From assembly GCA_038025085.1 (NCBI GenBank), contig CM076154.1, forward strand, positions 21,834,501 to 21,898,500: a stretch of 64,000 nucleotides of DNA, written 5' to 3'. The DNA comes from Tetragonia tetragonoides (Eukaryota; Streptophyta; Magnoliopsida; Caryophyllales; Aizoaceae). Of this stretch, positions 24,139 through 35,297 are shown in pieces; positions within the stretch are counted from its first letter, which is position 1, and each line of letters begins with the position of its first letter. Under the pieces are notes generated by a model that saw only the letters and a program-made list of their open reading frames with translations, was not told where the DNA came from and did not search any database. Both the position numbers and the translations under genes were made by a program.

Positions 24139-24216
<78 letters not shown>
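24139..24216. repeat. (TA)n microsatellite, left flank of the inserted element
   Basis: About 39 perfect TA units immediately before the left terminus of the element at 24217. A matching (TA)n tract of about 45 units follows its right end. Confidence 0.95.
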
Positions 24217-24219
<3 letters not shown>

Positions 24220-25782
24220 GGGATCGGGTGAGAAGGGATGCTAGGGTGAGATGGTCAGAAGGAATCCTAGCCATCCAATTTCGCTGATCTAACGCCCAGA
24301 TTCGCTCCATGTCATTAATGGCAAATTCGTAAATAAACCAACCTGTGGCATGAACAAAGGCTAGAAGGCCTTGTTAAAAAAAAGCGCTCAAACACGACTG
24401 TATTGAGAAATCTTCTTCCCCCCTCTCTGCTCTTTCTACCCATACGTTTCTCTCTCCTCTCTCTTTCTCTCACCTCGACATATGCTTGTATCGCTTTTTC
24501 TGCGTCATTCGCCTATGCTTGGCAGTTCCATATTGAAGAACATTGATGAGTCGAACTGGGAGAACCTAAACAAATACTCAATCAACATTTCAGGTCAGAT
24601 TTGTTTTTCTTGTGTGTAATTTATTGAACTAGGGTTTGGTGTTTGTGTTTGGGGGCAGAATCTATAAGTTTTTCATCGATTTGTGGTAACTTTGATCCAT
24701 AAATGCCAAATTTTGTTTTGTTTCATAGTTATTCAATGTATCCAGAAGTTTGGGGTTTTTTATTAGGGCTTTTGTACGAAACTCGAGCTCCCCTTGTTCT
24801 CATGCTTGTTATGTTCACTATTTGGTAGTAGAAGGCTGATAACTTCTCTGTTTACTATCTTCCTTCTCATTATTATTCTAAATATTGTTTATGAGATAAT
24901 TGTAACTCGAGGGTCACTTGTGTGAGAAAACAGGGTCATTTTAAGAGAAATTATGATGACAATTTAAAGCACTCTTTGTTTTTCATATATTCTGTAATTG
25001 AATTGCTTCTTTAATGGATAAATAATCTTTGTAGTGTATGACAATTGACATTCTCAACAAATACTAATGCAAGATAGTGATAAACATACCCCTCTTGTTG
25101 TTCAACAAATATTAATTCAACTAGTGACCTAGTGTACTCTATAAGTGACTCTATATAGTCCTGTAAGTGACCCCTTGCTCTTATTAAAGTGACTGCACGC
25201 ATCTTATGTTTTACATATTAATTCTGGTTTCATGTCTATTGAAATTGATATTATTCTAGTACATGTAGCATTTGTGTTATTCAGGAATCAAGAGGAATAG
25301 AAAATGGAGCCTACAGATTTATTCAACACTGTAGTTTTTCCTATGAACAGAACAGTGTTTATTGGACAGTTTTGGTTGCTCTTTAGTTAGTACTTGGTGT
25401 AAGTTGTAAGTGTCATAAATGGAATTAACTGATAGTACTATATGTTAGTACAACAGGCCAGTAGCGGGAGGAAGAGGAACACCAATGTTATGCTGTTGGT
25501 GTAAACTTGCATATCCTTGCTCCTTGCCTTCCAGTAGCCATTCTTGTAGCTCGGTTAATCCTCAACCTTGTTGGGTACTTCCTGTCTCTTAAGCTGTAGA
25601 AATACCGCTCCCTTTCTCTTATTTTAGCCCTTTATGAACCCCTTTTCACATAAATAAATACAGTCAGTAGTCAGTACTAGTCCATAATTATACAGTACCT
25701 GATCGGAATATGTAAATTATGCAATGAGCAGTATATTAGTACCATTGTGAGATACATAGTTCCGTATTGTGAGATACAAGGA

Positions 25783-25852
25783 AGCCTATTAGCTCAATTG
25801 GTAGAGCAATGTGCTTCGCACAATGAATGTAGGTTCGAATCCTACATAGGCT
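25783..25852 (+). tRNA. tRNA-like sequence 1 (atypical, probably not a working tRNA)
   Basis: Seventy bases fold as a cloverleaf: acceptor AGCCTAT paired with ATAGGCT (7 of 7), D arm GCTC...GAGC with the A-box TAGCTCAATTGG, T arm GTAGG-TTCGAAT-CCTAC carrying the B box. The anticodon arm is abnormal: AATGT-GCTTCGC-ACAAT with C instead of U at the position before the anticodon (TTC would lie at 34-36), one mismatch in the stem, and a GTGC/GCAC pairing that would close the loop to three bases. No CCA is encoded. It may be a tRNA pseudogene or tRNA-like promoter carried by the transposon. Confidence 0.6.
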
Positions 25853-26317
25853 ACTACTTGATAATTTGGTTCACTTTTCGTAGTGCAAGGGATCACTTAA
25901 AGAATAGTGAAAGAAAAGTAAGTATCAATATTTACAAACTAAGAATTAATAGTAAATCTCAATAAGATTGGGGGTCACTTTATAAATAGGGAGGGGTCAG
26001 TTTTAATACTATCTAGGGTCACTTATTGTATTTGTTTTTGGAAATACCAAGAAAGTAGGCCATGAATAGCCAACAGGCAACAATACAAAGACTTAAGTGC
26101 AGGGTCACTTATAGAATGGTGTAAGAACATGTCAATATGAACAAACTAAAAATTTGAAGTTTACTTAAATAAGATTGAGGGGTCACTTGAAAAAGAGAGA
26201 CGGATCACTCATAAGACTGTGCAATGTCAGTTATAGCATACACTAACCGAATTACTAGTTGTTGAGCACTAAAAACGGAGAGGAATCACTTCTAATGTAT
26301 TATTCAGGATAACAAGA

Positions 26318-26387
26318 ACTCTATGTGGGATTTGAACCCACATCTTTTGTGCATTGCACAAATGCTCTACCGTTGAGCTAATAGACT
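26318..26387 (-). tRNA. tRNA-like sequence 2 (opposite orientation, atypical)
   Basis: Minus strand, 70 bases: acceptor AGTCTAT with ATAGAGT (6 of 7 pairs), D arm GCTC...GAGC, T arm GTGGG-TTCAAAT-CCCAC, anticodon arm TTTGT-GCAATGC-ACAAA with a perfect stem but C in place of the invariant U33; nominal anticodon AAT. As in copy 1, the loop bases GC...GC could extend the stem to 7 pairs, leaving three bases. The two copies are clearly related and face each other across 465 bases inside the same transposon. Confidence 0.6.
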
Positions 26388-28225
26388 AAAAAGGACACAT
26401 AATTGTTGTAGCATACAACAAATAGTCCCAACAATCCTGTGTAGACGGAGGCTTGGGGTTAGAACTTCTACCTCAAGCACAACTTCATGACAAGGGTCAT
26501 TTGTAGACAGAGGCTTCAAACATGGGATAGGTTCATCAAAAAAGAGGAAACCCATACCCAAAACCAATGATCAATATAATGAGCAATTACAAAGGTCATT
26601 TATTAGTTAAACAAGGGTCACTTATTAGTTACACAAGGGTAACTTATTTGCTTAACATGCTACCTTCTTTTTTTATGGGTATCAAACACAAAATTGAGGG
26701 GTCACTTTAAAATCATAGAGATGTCACATTTAAGACTACATAGAGTCACTTATAAGATAGTGAGGACTGAGAAGCAATGTCTATTCAACAAACTAAAATA
26801 AACCTCAACAAGATTGAGGGATCACTTTAAAAAGAGAGACAGATCACTTGTAAGACTATATAAATTGTAATCAAGACGGATAATGCAAACTGTAATACAG
26901 AGTTAAAAGCTGGCACTAGCGAGGATTCACATCCCATGAAGACATGACCACCAAATGTGGTTGAGGCCTAATGGGTGGCATACCCCTAGCTTCGGGCCAA
27001 ATCAAGGGCTAGAGTATGGCCTCCCTTATCCACCTGCTAATAGAAATGCCAAGGAATTTTTTTCCTACCGACAACATAAACCCCAATGAAATTGTTCTCA
27101 ATAAATAGAAAGAATGTGTAATATACCTTTGACATTGTAAGCGCAAAACTACACTATTCTTTCAGAACATCGAGTTAGATACTGCCACTACTGTTAATAT
27201 CCAGATGATAGACTTTTGTGGTGAAAGCAACTTGCGAAACCAAAGTTCACAATCAAACCAATTCAAACTCAAGAGCAGTTAAGAAGATTCAGGCTATCAA
27301 CTAGGCACATAACTCATGATAATATTGTCTAGAGAAGAAATGAAACTCAGCTATAAAACAAGAAGTAATGTCAATTTCAACCAAAAAAAGAAGCTAGAAG
27401 CAAATTGCAAAGCATGAGATGTGGTCACTTTAACAAGAGTGAGGGGTCACTTGTAGGAATGTGGAAGGTCACTTAGAGAACAATGATCAAATTAAGAACC
27501 TTTAAATATTCTAAATTTTCCCGTTGCTAAATTCTGATGTCTTTGCTCATATTTATGATCTATACTAACAAGAGCACTACACTACAAACTGATAATACTA
27601 CTACCATCAGCAAAGTATCTAATTCTGCTCAAACACCGCACAATGAAAGGAGTAGCTAATTACCTATACACATTGAATCAAAATCTACTCTTATTATACT
27701 TACTAACTTGCAATTTTTCATCTAGATCAATCAATTATAAAGCAGGGGGACTACGAGCACAAATGAAAATAAGTAGGTAGTTCCAATGCATTATTATTAC
27801 AAGCAGATGATGAAGTCAAAAGAATGTTGTTAGATATCTTTAACATTCTAATCACATTACCAACTGCCTCAAGCTCTAATTCTTTAATTAAACCTATCAA
27901 AATCCCCAAAATTTCCAACTTGCTCAATACACTACATATCCATAAAATTAAAGCCAAATCGGCATGAATTCGACATAAACAACAAAGAATCAATAAACAA
28001 ATTACATCAATTTTACCTCAATCGCAAAAATTAAACACAGAGATGAGCACGGTACTCCAAATCTAGATCATCGTTGCTCTTTTGAGACCTGAGAAATGAA
28101 TTAGGGATTAGAGAGAGCAGCAGAGGTTAAATGGATAGAGGAGAGAGAGAAAAGTCAATACTGGCTCGAGGTTGGCGAATAATTGATTAGCGAAGATGGC
28201 TTCCATAGCCATGGAGAAAGTCAGT

Positions 28226-28266
28226 GAGAGCGGGAAAGAGAGAGAGAGAGAGTGTGTGTGTGTGTT
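28226..28266. repeat. (GA)n-(GT)n compound microsatellite
   Basis: A GA run of about 10 units with interruptions, directly followed by about 8 GT units, within the right part of the TA-embedded element. Confidence 0.8.
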
Positions 28267-28419
28267 TGATTGAGCGGTGCGTTTTGGTCGAGGGGCAGGA
28301 TAAAAAGTAGGCTCAATGTTAATTGACACAAGCGAACTTTCGTCCGTTCGATCTAATGGATCAATGGCCCTGATCACTTCTCACCATCTCACTGTAGCAT
28401 GGCTTCTCATCTGAACTCC

Positions 28420-28420
<1 letters not shown>

Positions 28421-28510
<90 letters not shown>
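28421..28510. repeat. (TA)n microsatellite, right flank of the inserted element
   Basis: About 45 TA units directly after the right terminus of the 4.2-kb element. Confidence 0.95.
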
Positions 28511-28514
<4 letters not shown>

Positions 28515-28964
28515 TGTGTTGTGTTTAGATATTTTACTTAGATAGGCTTAAGAGGAAGGCCCTCATAGGTTGGGGGAGTAAGTTTGGCTACAGGGTGAGA
28601 CTTAGTGCATGGAGCAAAGAGACTATGGAGTTGGCTATTAGGGAGGACTACAATCCAGAAACTAGGCAATATGGACAAGCATTGGTATGTATTAATTTAA
28701 AGTAATGTGAGTTAGTTAGTTATGTAATGTAGTTGAGTTAATTTATATGTTGCTAAAGTTGTGAAATGAAATTGAAGTTGTTGGATGACCCCGATTTGAG
28801 ATATGGGAAAAGGCATCCTGATGAACCTAAAGGGGTGTTGTTCAAGGATTTAACAATAGAAGAGAGGATTCCTGTTGTTTGTCATAAGGTTTGGCTTATT
28901 ATACCTACATATTTAAGTTAAATTATAACACAGAATGCATATAGTCATGATTGGTTTTGTGCAG

Positions 28965-29757
28965 GTTGCTCCCCATGAATTGCGCTACCTTGAGAGATTT
29001 ATGGGGATGAATGAAAGATGGAGTAGTGAATGTGGGAGTGGTTCTGGTTTGAAGGGCAGTGGAAGGGGGATTGATAGTGGTTTGAAGGGCAGTGGAAGGG
29101 GGAAGGATAGTGGAAGGGTGAAGGGCAGTGGTAGTGGAAGTGGAAGTGACATTTGGAGTGGTAGTTGCGGTGGAAGTGTACAAGGCATTGAAAGGGGTTC
29201 AGGTCATTATTGTTTTAAATCCAAGCCTGGGGAGTTGAAAAGGGTTGATCCACCTTGGTCAGATGCATCTTGTGTGCAGTCTCCCCAAAAGGTTAGGTGG
29301 GATGAAAAATTTGTAACCCCATTGCCTGAGAATGAGCAAGAGACATTGCCTGAGGGTGATTTAGAGCCTGAGGCATTCTCTAAGGAATTGGGTGAGCCTG
29401 AGATTTACCCTGAGCAGCAGCCTGACCATGATCCTGAGCCTAAGCAGCAGCATGAGCATGAGCCTGACAATTTGCATGAGCCTAAGCCTACATATGAAAC
29501 ATTGGTATTTAGTTGTGAGAAAGATGGTGATGATGAAGACGATGATGATGATGGTGAACATAATGCAGGAGTTGAAGGTGAAATTGTAAATTCAGTGAAG
29601 AGAAGACGTTCAACGAGGCTGAATAAGGATGTATGTGAGAAAGCAAATAACAGGCCTAAAAGTGATAGAACTGTGCGTAGAGAAAAACGTGGTGGTTTAA
29701 ATGATGAAGATTGGAGTATACAGTTCATTACTGATGGTCGAGTTGTTAATCAAATAT
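28965..29757 (+). pseudogene. Acidic linker exon of the Ulp1-like gene
   Basis: After the acceptor GTGCAG at 28964 the frame reads VAPHELRYLERFMGMNERWS, then a Gly/Ser-rich repeat (SGSGLKGSGRG-like, about 29030-29190), then Glu/Pro-rich repeats (EPEPKQQHEHEPDN-like), a DDDDD run near 29540, and a basic end with KRRRSTRLNKD. It is open for about 265 codons, the best preserved part of the broken gene. Composition suggests a disordered linker between the N-terminal domain and the protease. It is not an independent gene as far as I can tell. Confidence 0.55.
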
Positions 29758-30507
29758 AAGGTGTAATTAAGTTAAAAAAGGTAATGCTATCCAATTACTC
29801 CCCAATCTGACCTGGAATTTGGATTTTGATTATGAATAGGATGCATGTTGTGGATTTTGGTTGTCATTATATTTGCAGAAGTTACTTAATGACCCTAGGA
29901 AAGGGGCGTATATGGATGAATAATTCGGTATGTGTGTAATTGAAATTGGGGCATATAATAGTTGTCATATTTTGAAATGATTGATTGAGCTTATGAATAT
30001 TACTTATTGTAGATTGCAACAGTTTGGTGTTTCATGAAAATTGTTCTGTGGAAATCACAACGGGCAGGAAGATTTATTTTTGATCCTTTGTGCGGGGTAT
30101 AATTTAATTAATGTCAAATGTATATACATATTTGGCTCATTATGGAATTGGTTTGTTATTATATTTGTTGATTGGATAACTGCAGAGTATGGCTATTAAG
30201 CTTTCTCATAGTGATTTCCTTATCCAATGTTCAAAAATACGCCACATGCCAGAGATTACAGATGCCTTTGATGATGTAGGAGTGGGATCAAATTTGTGCT
30301 GACATGTAAGTGTAAATGAAATGAAGATGTATATAGTTATTAGAAGTCATGAAATGGGTTAATTCATAGTGAATAGTTTGTTTGTTGATTTAGGTATTCC
30401 TCCCCGTATGCGAAGCAAAATACAGGTGGGGGCGCGATCCGGAGATTTTCTCTCTCTAGAAATGCTCTCTCCTCTTTCCCCCAGCGCAAGCTTCCTGCAC
30501 TGAGTTC

Positions 30508-31751
30508 ATGGTGAGAAAGGAGAAAGCTAAACAAGGAGGTGGAAAGCATGGCGGTGTAAACATGGAACCTACTAATCCAGTGTTAATGGTGAATCAGGAA
30601 CCACAAAGCAATGAGAGGCCAAATCTTGATCGGGTGGTGAGGAATTTGGCTCATGAACTTGAAGCTCCAGACATTCTTACTCCTGAAGTTCAGCAAGGGA
30701 CAATAGAACAGTTGGAATTGGCTCGTGAGAAAATCAATACCTGGCTCTCAAACTTGCAGAGCAATGCTCGTACCCATTTTTCTTGGGAGGACGAGGTTGC
30801 TGCAATGGAGGCAAATCAAGCTAGGCAAGAGAAAGCTTCAGGTAACCCCTCTACTTGGGACAAGTTTGATATAACAAACTTGAAAATGCTGGATTTAGTT
30901 TGGAATATGTTGAAGCCTCCATGATTAATGGCCAGCCAGTTGGTGAAATTAATTTGTTAGACATACAATCTGAAATTAGTTATTGGAATCCAGCTGTGGT
31001 ATGCTATGTTTTGGGTGTCCGTCCTCCAATTAATGTTTTTAGTGGACTTTTACGAAGAATTTGGGCAGAGAAAGGAGCGAATAAAATTGCAACGATGCGT
31101 AATGGCCTTGTCCTGGTGAGATTTGATTCTCTAGAGCAAAGGGATGCTGTGTTATAGGAAGGGGTTTTCCATTTTGATAACAAACCATTAATTGTGAGGC
31201 CTTGGTCTGAAAATGTTGAATATGACAGTGAAGAACTCACTTATGTTCCTATTTGGGTTAAATTTCGTGGTTTAAGTGTCAAATATTGGAATGCTAGGGG
31301 CCTTATTAAGATTGCTAGCTTGATGGGGAGGCCTATGATGGCTGATAAAAATACAGAATTAAAAGTGGGAATACACTATGCTAGGGTGATGATTGAAGTG
31401 GAGATAGGTAGTAAATTCCCATAAAAGGTGCATTTTAAAGATGAAAGAGGCATAGTTATGGAGCAAATGGTAGAATATGACTGGAAACCTACCATTTGTA
31501 ATCATTGCAAGAAATATGGGCACTTAGAAGCTGAATGCAGGAAGAAGGCTAAGGTTCTTGAGCCACAAGTTATGCAGAAGGACCAACCAGTGCAGGTCCC
31601 AGGTGCTCAACTAATGGTTCCAAGGCAGTTGCAACCTGAACAAAGGCCAGTCCCACAATGGCAAGTGGCTCAAAGGGGTAGAGGCAGACAAGGTTATGGC
31701 ATGAGAGGCAGAATGGGCAGGGGACAAAGAGGAGGTTTCAGGCAATCTTAA
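30508..31751 (+). pseudogene. LINE ORF1 protein (RNA-binding, zinc knuckle), broken
   Basis: Starts MVRKEKAKQGG; a DUF4283-like segment (LLRRIWAEKGANKIATMRNG, then FDNKPLIVRPWSENVEYDSE) leads to a CCHC zinc knuckle CNHCKKYGHLEAEC (C-x2-C-x4-H-x4-C, near 31500) and a Gln/Arg/Gly-rich tail (RGRGRQGYGMRGRMGRGQRG). In L1-type plant LINEs this protein binds the element RNA. The frame is interrupted by TGA at 30922, TAG at 31155 and TAA at 31422; the natural end is about 31751. Confidence 0.8.
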
Positions 31752-31927
31752 CCTGTTCATGATAGAGGGATTGTGGAACCTACTCACATTTCCAAGCCGT
31801 TTGAAGGATTACAGGATGAGCACATACAGGAAGCACATGTGAATCCTGTAATTAATCAGGGGATGCTGGAGGAAAAACGGATTGAGAAGGTGACCAGAGA
31901 AGGTCAAAGCCCCATCATGTCAGATGG

Positions 31928-34900
31928 ACATGGATAGGGTCCTTCTTTGGAATGTCAGAGGGCTTAATAGCCCAAATAAGCAAAAAGAGGTATCTCAATT
32001 TTGCAACAGAAATAATTTTGGTTTTGTTGCTTTTCTTGAAACTAAAATTAGAGCCTCAAATTGATAATTGCAATAATAAAGTTCTACAAGGGTGGGAGTC
32101 TTTTATAAATTTAGACAGTTATCATGTGGGTAGGATTTGGATTAAATGGCAACCTCTGATCTTTAATGTTGCCATTATTTTCTCTTCTACACAAATGGTT
32201 ATCTGTAATATCTGTTATTTGGCTGAAAACAAGGATTTTGTCATAGCTGTGGTGTATGGATATAATGAAAAAGAAGACAGACTTGAATTATGGAGGGATC
32301 TGACTGATTTTGCAACAACATGTCAGTCTCCTTGGCTTGTGGCAGGGGAATTTAACAATGTGCTATGTGCTGATTATAGACAAGGGGGTGTGCCTGTAAC
32401 ACTGGCTGAAATACAAGATTTTGAGCAGTGTTTGCAGGATTGTTTCCTTACTGAACTTGGCTGGATGGGTTGTAGATATACTTGGAACAATAGGCATGAG
32501 AAGGGAGGGAGAGCCTATTCTAAGATTGACTGGGCTTTTGCTAATAGTCTTTGGCTGCATAGTTTTGACCAGTGCACTGTCCAATTCTTGCCTAAAGGAG
32601 TATCTGATCATTCTCCTTTGAGCATTTGCCTTTCTCACAAACTTCCTAGAGGGAAAACTCCTTTTAGATTCTTCAATATGTGGTGCAAACACAGAGAGTT
32701 TGGCAATATGGTTCAGTCTGCTTGGAGTACTGGTGTTCAGGGTACCAAAATGTACAGAATTTGTCAGAAATTGAAGAATGTGAGGCAGGTTTTGAGATCT
32801 TTGAATAAAAATGAGTTTGCTGATATTGTTATGCAAGCAAATACAGTTAGAGAAAAGATGCAAGAAGCTCAGATGGTGGCCAATACCAATCCTCTTGATG
32901 AGAACTTGCAGCAGCTGGAGAGATTGTCTAACCAGAATTATTTGCTGATTAATACAGCTGCAGAGTCTTTTTTGCAGCAAAAAAGCAAAATCAAATGGAT
33001 ACAATTGGGGGATGAAAATACTCATTATTTCCATACTATTTTGAAACAGAATAGGCAGAAATCTAGAGTTTATTCTTTGAAAAATAAGGAGGGAATTTTG
33101 GTGCATGATCAGAATTTGGTGATGGAGGAGCTAGTTTCTTTTTACAAAGGAATGCTGGGGGTGACTGAAAAAGATAGGGTTTCTGTTGATCCTTGCATTT
33201 TTGTAGCAAGGCACAAATTAAATTTGCACCAGCAGATGGAGCTTATAGCCCTAATTACAGCTAGTGAGGTCAAGCAAGCTATGTTCTCAATTGATAGCAA
33301 TAAAAGCCCAGGCCCAGATGGATTTGGCTCTGGTCTTTTCAGGGAAGCATGGGGGATTGTGGGTACTGATGTGACAGAAGCAATATTGGATTTATTCTCT
33401 TCTGCCAAGATGTTGAAACCGATGAATGCTACAGATCTTTGCCTTGTCCCAAAAGTTCCAAACATAGAGCAAGCTTCTGAATTCAGACCCATTGCTTGCT
33501 GCAACACTATTTACAAGTGCATCTCCAAGATTATGTGCAATAGACTCTCTAAGGTTCTTCCTGAAATGGTTTCTCTGAATCAAGGTGCTTTTGTGGCTCA
33601 GAGATCCATTGTGCATAATATCATTATTGTTCAAGACCTGATCAGACACTATAGGAGGAAATACACCACCCCTAGGTGTATTATGAAGATTGATATGAGG
33701 AAGGCGTATGATACCATTCATTGGGATTTCATAAAGTAAATGCTTAATGTCTATGGTTTCCCTAAGAAGTCCAGTGACTGGATAATGGTCTGTGTGCAGT
33801 CAGCTAGCTTCGGCATCAATTTAAATGGTGTTAAACATGGTTTCTTTGAGGGCAAGCGTGGTATTAGACAAGGAGATCCTGTCTCTCCTCTCATTTTTAT
33901 CCTTGTGATGGAGTTCCTTTCTAGAAAACTGAAGCTAGCTTGCCTTGATGAGTCATTCAACTGGCATCCTATGTGTAAATCCCTTGCTTTAAGTCATCTG
34001 TGTTTTGCAGATGATTTAATGGTCTTCTGCAGAGCTGAGGAGAAATCTATTGCTACAATCAAGGAAAGTTTGTCCTATTTCTGAGATGTTACTGGTTTGC
34101 AGGCAAATGAAGATAAGTCAAATATTTATGTTGTTGGGGTAAGTAACTCTCTTAAAAGCAGACTGATTCAGTTATATGGCTTCAGGGAAGGTTCTTTTCC
34201 TATGAAGTACTTGGGTGTTCCATTATCTCCTTCCAAATGATGTAAGCTGGATTGTGAATTATTGGTAGATAAAATGACTAAGAGACTTCATTTTTGGGCT
34301 TCCAGACACCTTTCCTATGTTGGTAGAGCTCAACTGATTAATTCAGTTTTGTTCTCTATTCACATCTATTGGTCTAGTATTTTTGTTTTACCCACGGGAG
34401 TTTAAGCCATTGAGCAAAAATGCAGGAATTTTCTTTGGGGGACAAATGAGATGAGGAGGAAAATGAGCTTAGTGTCCTGGGATATTGTGTGCAGACCTAG
34501 ACAAAATAGGGGTTTAAACATAAAAAATTGCAAAATGTTTAATCTGGCTCTTAATGGTAAGCATATAAGGGATGTGGCTACCAAAAAAGATACCATGTGG
34601 ATGAGGTGGGTCAATGGAGTTTATCCGAAGCAGCAGAGTTTCTGGTCTTATGTCCCACCAGCAGGCAGTAGTTGGTATTGGCTAAAACATTTTTGCTAAT
34701 GCTTATGAAGATGGGTCTGTCTGGACTCTTTCACAGAGGGGTCACTATTCTACTTCTAGTGGGTATGCATACTTGTTGGGTATTCTGCCCAAATGGAGAT
34801 ATGCTAACCTAATCTCGGGTCATGTTGCTTTGCCTAGATATAATTTCTGTCTCCGGTTGGCTTACCACAAGAGATTACAAGCCAGAGATAGATCAAAGAC

Positions 34901-35297
34901 AATGGGGATCCTGTCAGATGACGGGCTGTGCTGCCTGTGTTCTGAAGTTCCTGAATCTCATGAGCATATTTTCTTTGGATGTTCAAAGTCAGGTGCACTT
35001 CTGTAATTGGTGAAGGATTGGCTTGGTTGTACAACAATGTCAATGACTATACCAGGAATCCTGAATTGGATATGCAGGCAGAGGAGATCTAGAGTGGTGC
35101 AGAAAACTTTTGCAGCAGCTTTTGCAGGTTTGGTGTACTGGATACGGCAGGCTAGGAACCAGAGCTGTTTTGAAGGTAAACAAATTCGAAATACGATCAT
35201 CATCCAGCAGATTCAGTCTTCAATCCGTGCCAGAGTGCTTGCAATTAGGGTCAAAAAGCTCTCCAAGAAGGATAAAGATTGGCTAAGAAGTCTGTAA
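31928..35297 (+). pseudogene. LINE ORF2 (endonuclease-reverse transcriptase-zf-RVT), broken
   Basis: It begins at 31928 with MDMDRVLLWNVRGLNSPNKQ, the usual endonuclease start, and shifts frame near 32050 into a long frame to 33739. Endonuclease features: AFLETKI, LVAGEFNNVL (normally GDFN, so D to E), SKIDWAFAN, GVSDHSPL. RT: DSNKSPGPDGF, FRPIACCNTIYKCISKI, KIDMRKAYDTIHWDF, then after TAA 33737, GKRGIRQGDPVSPLIF and the catalytic FADDL (34009). A zf-RVT region with LCCLCSEVPESHEHIFFGC is at 34925-34985. Further stops lie at 34082, about 34237, 34402, 34697 and 35004. Confidence 0.85.

Larger units (their letters stand above)
24905..27480. repeat. Dispersed GGGTCACTT-containing repeats inside the TA-embedded element
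   Basis: GGGTCACTT or a one-base variant occurs at least 15 times, for example 24911, 25972, 26016, 26102, 26179, 26623 and near 26697, 26818, 27420 and 27443. The inverse AAGTGACCCC is at 25165. Flanking text also recurs (AATAAGATTGAGGGGTCACTT, AAGAGAGACGGATCACT, TATAGAATGGTG), so these are diverged units of a longer repeat of roughly 130-170 bases rather than an isolated short word. Confidence 0.65.
24217..28420. mobile_element. 4.2-kb TIR element embedded in a (TA)n tract
   Basis: The left end GTAGGGATCGGGTGAGAAGG and the complement of the right end (ATAATGGAGTTCAGATGAGA) align over about 75 bases, sharing GTGAGATGGT, TGAGAAG and a GATC(T)AACG landmark. Both sides are long (TA)n runs, a target preference known for rice Micron elements and for TA-flanked Mutator-like elements. 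I see no transposase ORF. The interior has two tRNA-like sequences in opposite orientation and many diverged copies of a repeat with GGGTCACTT. It sits in an intron-like gap of the Ulp1-like gene, between GGCLFLLM at 24075 and IFYLDRLKRK at 28529. Confidence 0.7.

Noticed and set aside
26930..27050. Third tRNA-like sequence
   Set aside because: Only a weak GGATTCACATCCC resemblance to a B box; no paired arms.
32363..33106. 247-codon antisense ORF
   Set aside because: Antisense shadow of LINE ORF2, no protein signature of its own.
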